From: Betaproteobacteria bacterium
GTDB taxonomy: Bacteria > Pseudomonadota > Gammaproteobacteria > Burkholderiales > Nitrosomonadaceae
Assembly (NCBI GenBank): GCA_022601315.1
Contig: JAHZIU010000354.1
Span: forward strand, 1 to 11,754
Direction: 5' to 3'
DNA: 11,754 nucleotides
Both the position numbers and the translations under genes were made by a program. Below are positions 7,113 to 11,754 of this stretch, piece by piece. Position 1 is the stretch's first letter; every line of letters starts with the position of its first letter. The notes beneath the pieces were generated by a model that saw nothing but the letters and a program-made list of their open reading frames with translations, made no database searches and was not told where the DNA came from.

Positions 7113-8063
7113 ATGAAGCTCGCTTTTATACTTGATCAACTTGAATCTATAAAACCCCACAAAGATTCGAGTTATGCAATGATCCGCGAAGCGGCTGCGC
7201 GTAATCATCAGGTTTTTATAATGCACCAAAAAGATCTGATACTGAGAAATAACACAGTTAGCGGATTTGCCCGCAACCTAACATTTACCACTGCCGAAGA
7301 TAAACACTGGTATCAAACTGGTGATATAACTACTATACCGCTACAAGAATTTGATGCGGTATTAATGCGCAAAGACCCTCCATTTGATATGGAATATATT
7401 TACAGCACTTATTTGCTGGAATTGGCTGAAGATCAAGGCGCATATATCATCAACAGCCCACGCAGCATTCGGGATCATAATGAAAAACTGGCAATCGCAA
7501 AATACCCGCAATTCATCACACCAACATTGATTTCCCGTCAAGAAACCTTACTCCGTGAATTCCTTAATCAATTTCAGGATGTTATTTTCAAACCACTGGA
7601 TGGCATGGGCGGTGCCGGCGTATTTCGAGTTCATGATAAAGATCATAATATAAGCGTGATTCTGGAAACACTGACACACTATGGCACGCGCACGATTATG
7701 GCACAACGCTTTATTCCTGAGATTGCTGAAGGAGACAAGCGAATCCTATTAATAGCTGGAAAAGCTGTGCCCTATTCTCTTGCACGTATCCCAAAAATGG
7801 GTGAAACACGTGGTAACCTGGCAGCCGGCGGTACCGGTATCACACAACTATTAACTGCAAACGATAAAAAAATAGCAGAAACTCTGGGATCTGATTTATA
7901 TGCTCAGGGGTTAATGTTGGTCGGTTTAGATGTGATTGGTGAATTTCTTACTGAAATTAATGTAACCAGTCCGACGGGTATGCAAGAAATATCCCATCAA
8001 ACAGGTTTTAATGTGGCAAAGATGATGATTGATGCGATTGAACTCAGCATAACTACAAACTAA
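7113..8063 (+). CDS. gshB: Glutathione synthase (ATP-grasp)
   Basis: The 316-residue protein has the standard GshB blocks. These are an N-terminal MKLAFILDQLESIKPHKDSS, RKDPPFDMEYIYSTYLLE (86-103), and NSPRSIRDHNEKL (114-126). The flexible glycine loop FKPLDGMGGAGVFRV lies at 159-173 and AQRFIPEIAEGDKRILLI at 197-214. RGNLAAGG (233-240) and the metal/ATP site GLDVIG with EINVTSPTG (271-289) complete the set. It adds glycine to gamma-glutamylcysteine to form glutathione, using ATP. Full length for the family (E. coli GshB is 316 residues). It is the second gene of a gshA-gshB operon with an 8-nt intergenic gap and no obvious own ribosome binding site, which suggests coupled translation. The next 20 nt lead into the inverted-repeat element, whose hairpins may end this transcript. 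Confidence 0.96.
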   Translation: MKLAFILDQLESIKPHKDSSYAMIREAAARNHQVFIMHQKDLILRNNTVSGFARNLTFTTAEDKHWYQTGDITTIPLQEFDAVLMRKDPPFDMEYIYSTYLLELAEDQGAYIINSPRSIRDHNEKLAIAKYPQFITPTLISRQETLLREFLNQFQDVIFKPLDGMGGAGVFRVHDKDHNISVILETLTHYGTRTIMAQRFIPEIAEGDKRILLIAGKAVPYSLARIPKMGETRGNLAAGGTGITQLLTANDKKIAETLGSDLYAQGLMLVGLDVIGEFLTEINVTSPTGMQEISHQTGFNVAKMMIDAIELSITTN

Positions 8064-8082
8064 AAAGAGACAAATATCTCTA

Positions 8083-8112
8083 GTATTCCTTCAACTTGAT
8101 ATTTTCGGATAC
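8083..8112 (+). repeat. Left terminal inverted repeat of the candidate MITE
   Basis: Begins GTATTCCTTCAACTTGATAT and ends CGGATAC. It pairs with 8316-8345, with mismatches at repeat positions 4, 5, 11, 22 and 23. Confidence 0.8.
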
Positions 8113-8211
8113 GGCGTTCACAAGATGTTTCGGCACAAAGCGCGGCACGCAGACAATGGTTATTTCCTTGGAAAGTACTGCAACACAGTGAAGGGACATC
8201 TTGTGACCGCC
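8113..8211. repeat. Internal hairpin arm A of the element
   Basis: GGCGTTCACAAGATGT (8113-8128) pairs with ACATCTTGTGACCGCC (8196-8211), 15 of 16 positions, with a 67-nt apical region. That region includes the small self-pairing TTTCCTTGGAAA (8163-8174). The arm starts at the base directly after the left terminal repeat. Confidence 0.75.
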
Positions 8212-8217
8212 CTGCGG

Positions 8218-8314
8218 GTTAGCTTTTCAACGCCACTGGCGGTGTTAGATCTTTTGACAAGGGCATGACTATTTCCCGGAAGATCTGCCTAGTCAGTAAC
8301 ACTGAAAAGCTAAC
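8218..8314. repeat. Internal hairpin arm B of the element
   Basis: GTTAGCTTTTCA (8218-8229) pairs perfectly with TGAAAAGCTAAC (8303-8314). The stem continues as GTGTTA (8242-8247) with TAACAC (8297-8302), then GATCTT (8248-8253) with AAGATC (8280-8285). A small CGCC/GGCG hairpin (8231-8241) bulges from the 5' side. One base separates the arm from the right terminal repeat. Confidence 0.75.
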
Positions 8315-8315
8315 T

Positions 8316-8345
8316 GTATCCGTCAATATCAAGTCGAAGGGGTAC
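8316..8345 (-). repeat. Right terminal inverted repeat of the candidate MITE
   Basis: Read on the minus strand it begins GTACCCCTTCGACTTGATAT and ends CGGATAC, the inverted partner of 8083-8112. Confidence 0.8.
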
Positions 8346-8349
8346 TAGC

Positions 8350-8373
8350 AAAATACCCTACTGCAATCAGTAG
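8350..8373 (-). terminator. Weak hairpin downstream of the response regulator gene
   Basis: On the minus strand CTACTG-ATTG-CAGTAG (8358-8373) is a 6-bp stem with a 4-nt loop followed by GGTATTTT. It could contribute to ending the ABC-kinase-regulator transcript, but the stem is short and the U run is interrupted. The neighbouring element may do this job instead. Confidence 0.22.
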
Positions 8374-8440
8374 CGTCATTAACCACGCTCTAAAGTTTGT
8401 TATCTTTTTATCAGCTTTCTTTCCAAGAGACTGGAATGGT

Positions 8441-9148
8441 TCATATCTTCGGAAAATCGGTGTCATTTTCAACTGAGAACCGATAGCCGACACCTCGAAT
8501 ATTCTTAAGTTCATCTTTAGTAAGGGTTAGCTTTTTGCGCAGACGACCCACATAAACATCAATGACGTTCGTCAACGGATCGCTGTCAGCTCCCCATACA
8601 GAATTGAGAATGCGTTCTCTTGCAAGGACTTTCTGGGAATTCAGCATAAACATCAATAGCATTTCTCTTTCCTTGTCAGATAAGTCGACGGCTCGACCGT
8701 CAACCGTGACAATAAAAGACTCCTGATTAAAACGAATCCTGCCACATTCAAGGATATGACCGGATTCTCCAACATCCGCCATATACCGACTATTGCGGCG
8801 GTCTAGCGCCCTTAACCGTGCAATTAGTTCATCGAAATCAAATGGTTTGGGCAGGTAATCGTCCGCACCGACATTAAGCCCTTGTACACGATCATCCGTT
8901 TCATCAAGCGCGCTTAGCATTAAGACCGGCGTATGATCATTTTTCGCACGCATCTTACGGCAAACATCTTGCCCGCTTATGCCAGGTAGCATGAGATCAA
9001 GAATGACAACATCGAATGAGTTGTCTTTCAAAAATTCAAGTGCTGTTTCACCGTCTGGCGCATGTGTGACCGCGAACCCATCGCCTTTTAATCCGCGCGC
9101 TACAAAGTCGGCGATACGTGTTTCATCCTCTACAAGTAATATATTCAA
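8441..9148 (-). CDS. OmpR/PhoB-family response regulator
   Basis: The 235-residue protein has a receiver domain (1-115) with acidic pocket Glu7/Asp8, phosphoacceptor Asp51 (VVILDLMLPG), Ser79 and Lys101 (YLPKPF). A winged-helix DNA-binding domain follows (about 130-228), with LSDKEREMLLMFML, the VIDVYVGRLRKKL recognition helix and RGVGYRF. It is a cytoplasmic transcription factor that should be phosphorylated by the adjacent kinase. The start codon is a TTG at 9146-9148 that overlaps the kinase stop as TTGA, preceded at 8 nt by GGAAG. The conserved MNILLVEDE begins right there, so no other start fits. It is the last gene of a three-gene operon (ABC protein, kinase, regulator). The subfamily pattern is QseB/CopR/MprA-like; the signal and target genes cannot be told from sequence. 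Confidence 0.93.
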   Translation of the reverse strand: MNILLVEDETRIADFVARGLKGDGFAVTHAPDGETALEFLKDNSFDVVILDLMLPGISGQDVCRKMRAKNDHTPVLMLSALDETDDRVQGLNVGADDYLPKPFDFDELIARLRALDRRNSRYMADVGESGHILECGRIRFNQESFIVTVDGRAVDLSDKEREMLLMFMLNSQKVLARERILNSVWGADSDPLTNVIDVYVGRLRKKLTLTKDELKNIRGVGYRFSVENDTDFPKI

Positions 9149-10725
9149 GCTACATTCTTCCGAAGTCCTAGTGCCAATAACTCTACAAAAAAAGTTGATC
9201 CTTTGCCAAATTCACTTCGTACGTAAATTTGGCCACCATGAGCCTCCACAATCGATTTCGCGACGGGCAATCCAAGGCCGTTGCCAGCACCATAAAGTTT
9301 CGTCGCGTTGCTCCCGCGATAGAAACGACTAAATATTTTTGCCTGCTCTTCAAAGGCAATTCCGGGGCCGTTATCGAACATTGATAATAAATACCCACTA
9401 GGTGTACGCTGAACAGAGATAATAATTTCAGTTCCACCATATTGGCAAGCATTCTCAAAAAGCACCAGGATAACTTGGCGGATTCTGTTTCTGTCGATAT
9501 GTATCATGGCTTTGTCGATATCGATTTGACAGGTTACTTTCACACCTCGATCATCAATAACTTTTTCCATATTCGATAGCGTTTGACGAACAAGTGTAAC
9601 AAGATCGTGAATTTCAATATCCAGGCGGCTTGTGCCTGCTTCCTGCCGGGCAATAAAAAGTAGATCGTTAACGAGCGCAGTAGTGTGTTCAGCGGCTTCG
9701 CGGGTACATTTAAGTGCTTCTTGATATTCCTCAGGCGTCTTGACCTCTCCGCGCAGGGCGATATCTGCCTCGCCGCGAATAATGGTTAACGGGGTGCGTA
9801 ATTCATGACTGACATCAGCAAGAAGATTTTGTCGATCAATGCTTTGCTCTTCCAGTGTTAGCAATGCACGATGTAGCTCGGACGTTCGTTCTTTTACCTC
9901 GTCTTCGAGGCGATTCTTGGCTTCTTTTAACGAGAGCTCTCGCTCGCCTGCAGCTTGCGCAGTCCTATTTAGCACATGGGCAATATCACCAAGTTCCCCT
10001 CTCTCATTCGTCCTGATTCTGTAATTCCAATCGCCTTTCGCAAATTTTTGCACGCCTTTGTTCAAATCACTCATTGGCCGACGTATGCTGGTCAGAACAA
10101 TATACAGTGAACTGATAGCGATAAAGAAGCTCGCAACGGCAAATACGCCCATCAAATAACGAAACATCCGCATTAATCTTTCATTTTGCTCAATGGTTGC
10201 ATCGACTTCTTCGAGCTCTCGATCAAGTGCTGATTGAATGTGGAACAAAAATGATTCATCAACTTTTCGGTCCAGAATATATGCAAGCCGTTCATTCTGA
10301 TCTGGCGCTATTGGACCATCATGGCTCGCAATATACTCCGTATATTCATCGATAATTGAAAAGATTTTTATTTCCAGATCCGAAATCGCTTCTAGCTCAA
10401 TGGTTTCAGGTTGACCAACCAACAAACTTTCTTTATTAATTAGATAACGAATAGCAGCGATATCGTTCTCTATTGCAGCTATGAGTATCCGTTCACCAGC
10501 ACCTTTGTCGCGATCGCCAATTAGAAGTGCGTCAGCAAACTGCTTGAAAAGTTGGAATGAATTGTTGGACACTCGCACGTGCGCTTCGTATATTCGATGT
10601 GCAAGATGCGCTTTTCTGAGATGATATTCAGCCTGCGATGCACCCCAAATAGATACCGCAGCACATAGCAATGTAATCATTAGTAACATCCCATAGGTTA
10701 GTGCAATTTTATCTATGAGTCTCAT
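9145..10725 (-). CDS. Membrane sensor histidine kinase with periplasmic helical sensor and HAMP domain
   Basis: The 526-residue protein has two membrane segments (about 8-29 and 191-212). They enclose a periplasmic region of about 160 residues that is charged, lacks cysteines and looks all-helical, as in four-helix-bundle sensors. A HAMP linker follows (about 210-265, with RRPMSDLNKGVQKFAKGDW), then a short coiled coil (263-297). The HisKA domain has LLADVSHELRTPLT with phosphoacceptor His307. The ATPase domain has an N box with Asn425 (FENACQYGG), G1 box DNGPGIA (451-457), F-box region FSRFYRG, and G2 box GNGLGLP (481-487). All catalytic motifs are present. It autophosphorylates and passes phosphate to the regulator encoded next. 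Its ATG lies one base after the ABC protein stop (TGACATG), and its stop overlaps the regulator start. Such tight coupling suggests it senses something tied to the ABC protein; the ligand is unknown. Confidence 0.93.
   Translation of the reverse strand: MRLIDKIALTYGMLLMITLLCAAVSIWGASQAEYHLRKAHLAHRIYEAHVRVSNNSFQLFKQFADALLIGDRDKGAGERILIAAIENDIAAIRYLINKESLLVGQPETIELEAISDLEIKIFSIIDEYTEYIASHDGPIAPDQNERLAYILDRKVDESFLFHIQSALDRELEEVDATIEQNERLMRMFRYLMGVFAVASFFIAISSLYIVLTSIRRPMSDLNKGVQKFAKGDWNYRIRTNERGELGDIAHVLNRTAQAAGERELSLKEAKNRLEDEVKERTSELHRALLTLEEQSIDRQNLLADVSHELRTPLTIIRGEADIALRGEVKTPEEYQEALKCTREAAEHTTALVNDLLFIARQEAGTSRLDIEIHDLVTLVRQTLSNMEKVIDDRGVKVTCQIDIDKAMIHIDRNRIRQVILVLFENACQYGGTEIIISVQRTPSGYLLSMFDNGPGIAFEEQAKIFSRFYRGSNATKLYGAGNGLGLPVAKSIVEAHGGQIYVRSEFGKGSTFFVELLALGLRKNVA
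9157..9161 (-). promoter_or_regulatory. Ribosome binding site supporting the TTG start of the response regulator
   Basis: GGAAG on the minus strand, inside the 3' end of the kinase gene, 8 nt before the TTG at 9148. It supports use of this rare start codon and translation coupled to the kinase stop. Confidence 0.5.
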
Positions 10726-10726
10726 G

Positions 10727-11754
10727 TCACATCGTTTCTTCTAATTTTTCTGGAATCATGGAATATGCTTTTTTATTTCCAAAATTGATCATATCAAAAG
10801 CTGCGCCCATTTTTTCAACAAGTACGTTATCCTGTGTAAAAACAATAACAGTCCTAGCAGAGAAGTTTACCAAACGCAGTAATGTTGTGCGATCCGGTTC
10901 GCCTAGTACGTCACCCGGATCGTTCACGATAAGCAAACTGGAATTTTTTAGCGCAGCGCGAATAACCAGTAAACGAAACTTTTCACTGACTGACATGTTA
11001 CGACCGCCTTCATACACACGGCCATCCAGCCCACCCAGCCTCTCCCACGTTGCAGAGAACCCAAACGCTTTACAAATTTTAACAATCGCCGAGTCTTTAG
11101 GCCGCCTCCTTATGCCCAGAGTCAAATTACGGCGCAAACTACCTTGTAAGATTGGATCGTTTAATGTCAAGATATGGGTGCGTTGCGCAAAGTTTGCCAT
11201 GCGAATCTCATTTAGATCAACACCGTTGTACTTGACGTTACCTTGGCAAACATCAACAAGACCGGCACAAAGATTGAACAGCCAGTCACGCTGCGTGCTA
11301 CATTGATCGACGATTGCGGTTTTGGAGCCTGCCTCAATCGCAAGCGATAGCTGGTCGATCGGTCCCGCACTAACATTTTCCAGGGAAACGGTGATTGGCA
11401 CATTTGGAAGCTTGATTCCTTCCCGCGTACGGTCCAGAACTGCTTTGGAGAATATCTTCTCACTTTTTTCTCGCGCAATCAGCCAAGCGCTGTGAATATC
11501 CCAGACATCTGCTAGTTCCCGTAGTGGCAAGGAAACAATAGCGATGATAGCTAATCCTGCTGCAGCAGTCGCTGGCGTCAGACCTGAAACAATGCTTACA
11601 AGGAGGATTGCACACCCTGCAGCTGCGCTGCCAAACTCAGCGATTGCGCGTAGCACCGATTTTAAGAACGCCCGCCTTGATGCAGCTGACATAAGATTTA
11701 CACCACGACGACGCAAGAGCTTGAAATCCGAACGCGCACGGCCGATCAAGCGGA
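10727..11754 (-). CDS. ABC exporter-like membrane protein with a degenerate, probably inactive nucleotide-binding domain (N-terminus beyond the window)
   Basis: The open frame continues past the right edge; the visible 341 codons cover the end of a membrane domain and an NBD-like domain. Two hydrophobic helices (about 35-56 and 60-80, residues counted from codon 11749) match the last two helices of type IV ABC exporters, followed by PLRELADVWDIHSAWLIAREKSEKIF. The NBD can be aligned throughout, yet its active-site motifs are gone. At Walker A (about 145-158) DQCSTQRDWL replaces GxxGxGKST. The Q-loop has TLNDP for xxQDP. The signature is MSVSEKF after GGRN instead of LSGGQRQR. Walker B is LLIVNDP instead of LLILDEP, and the H-loop has FTQDN where TH is expected. 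The frame is unbroken, which argues for a maintained non-hydrolysing protein rather than a decayed gene. It may pair with an active ABC half outside the window or act as a sensor partner of the kinase that follows one base later. Confidence 0.8.
   Translation of the reverse strand, partial: RLIGRARSDFKLLRRRGVNLMSAASRRAFLKSVLRAIAEFGSAAAGCAILLVSIVSGLTPATAAAGLAIIAIVSLPLRELADVWDIHSAWLIAREKSEKIFSKAVLDRTREGIKLPNVPITVSLENVSAGPIDQLSLAIEAGSKTAIVDQCSTQRDWLFNLCAGLVDVCQGNVKYNGVDLNEIRMANFAQRTHILTLNDPILQGSLRRNLTLGIRRRPKDSAIVKICKAFGFSATWERLGGLDGRVYEGGRNMSVSEKFRLLVIRAALKNSSLLIVNDPGDVLGEPDRTTLLRLVNFSARTVIVFTQDNVLVEKMGAAFDMINFGNKKAYSMIPEKLEETM

Larger units (their letters stand above)
8081..8347. mobile_element. 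Candidate MITE with 30-bp terminal inverted repeats and TA duplication in CTAG
   Basis: The left end 8083-8112 and the reverse complement of the right end 8316-8345 match at 25 of 30 positions; both share ACTTGATATT and CGGATAC. Directly outside each end is TA, in the context CTAG on both sides (8080-8083 and 8345-8348). This is the pattern left by IS630/Tc1-mariner-type insertion, where IS630 is known to prefer CTAG and duplicate TA. The interior has no open frame and is made of two long hairpins (8113-8211 and 8218-8314). Size, TA duplication and folding resemble known IS630-related MITEs such as RUP and Correia elements, but the sequence is not one I recognise. Copy number in the genome cannot be seen here, so mobility is inferred. 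Confidence 0.7.
8064..8440. other. Non-coding gap between convergent gshB and response regulator genes
   Basis: No credible gene is present in this 377-bp gap. Most of it (8081-8347) is the terminal-inverted-repeat element described separately. Positions 8064-8080 are plain AT-rich sequence after gshB. Positions 8349-8440 hold a short hairpin at 8358-8373 and otherwise nothing recognised. A minus-strand frame of about 28 codons ending in a hydrophobic stretch (WLMTLLIAVGYFAS) runs from the end of the response regulator into the element, but it has no good start signal and no recognised relative. Confidence 0.6.

Noticed and set aside
8218..8314. Integron attC site
   Set aside because: GTTAGCT/AGCTAAC looks superficially like attC core sites, but it does not fit GTTRRRY/RYYYAAC and the outer repeats plus TA flanks are better explained by a MITE.
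8346..8445. Small membrane peptide ending WLMTLLIAVGYFASTPST on the minus strand
   Set aside because: It has no good start codon with a ribosome binding site outside the regulator gene, and its end is supplied by the inverted repeat. A gene truncated by the insertion is possible, but nothing proves it.
10758..11306. Plus-strand 182-codon frame
   Set aside because: It is antisense to the ABC protein gene, whose minus-strand product aligns with a known fold along its length.

Overview
The window reads as ordinary chromosome of a Gram-negative bacterium, most likely a betaproteobacterium related to the ammonia oxidiser Nitrosomonas. The pointers are a copper nitrite reductase (NirK) standing alone without other denitrification genes, the 'ferrooxidans-type' glutamate-cysteine ligase found in Nitrosomonas and other chemolithotrophs, and the proteobacterial pair gluQ and mpl. 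The assignment is an inference from gene content, not from a database match.

Left part (1-8063), compact core genes: a partial gluQ (-) diverges from mpl (+, peptidoglycan recycling). mpl converges on apt (-, adenine salvage), and the two stop codons share one CTAG. nirK (-) lies upstream of apt and is separated from it by a strong hairpin terminator. Upstream of nirK is a CPA2/Kef-type cation-proton antiporter with RCK domains (-). This gene diverges from gshA-gshB (+), the two-step glutathione pathway. An 8-bp dyad and a TATAAT box sit in the divergent region.

Middle (8064-8440), non-coding: the main oddity here is a compact element of about 263 bp. It has 30-bp imperfect terminal inverted repeats (25/30 matches), is flanked on both sides by TA inside CTAG, and contains two long internal hairpins that together would form a three-way junction. 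It looks like an undescribed MITE of the kind mobilised by IS630-type transposases, lodged between convergent genes.

Right part (8441-11754), a probable operon read leftwards: an ABC exporter-like protein (cut by the window edge), then a membrane sensor histidine kinase, then an OmpR-type response regulator. Start and stop codons lie 1 nt apart or overlap, so the three are probably translationally coupled. The ABC protein is striking because its nucleotide-binding domain keeps the fold-level sequence pattern but has lost the Walker A lysine, the Walker B acidic pair, the LSGGQ signature, the Q-loop glutamine and the H-loop histidine. It therefore looks like a pseudo-ATPase linked to a two-component system, which is the most functionally intriguing feature of the window.
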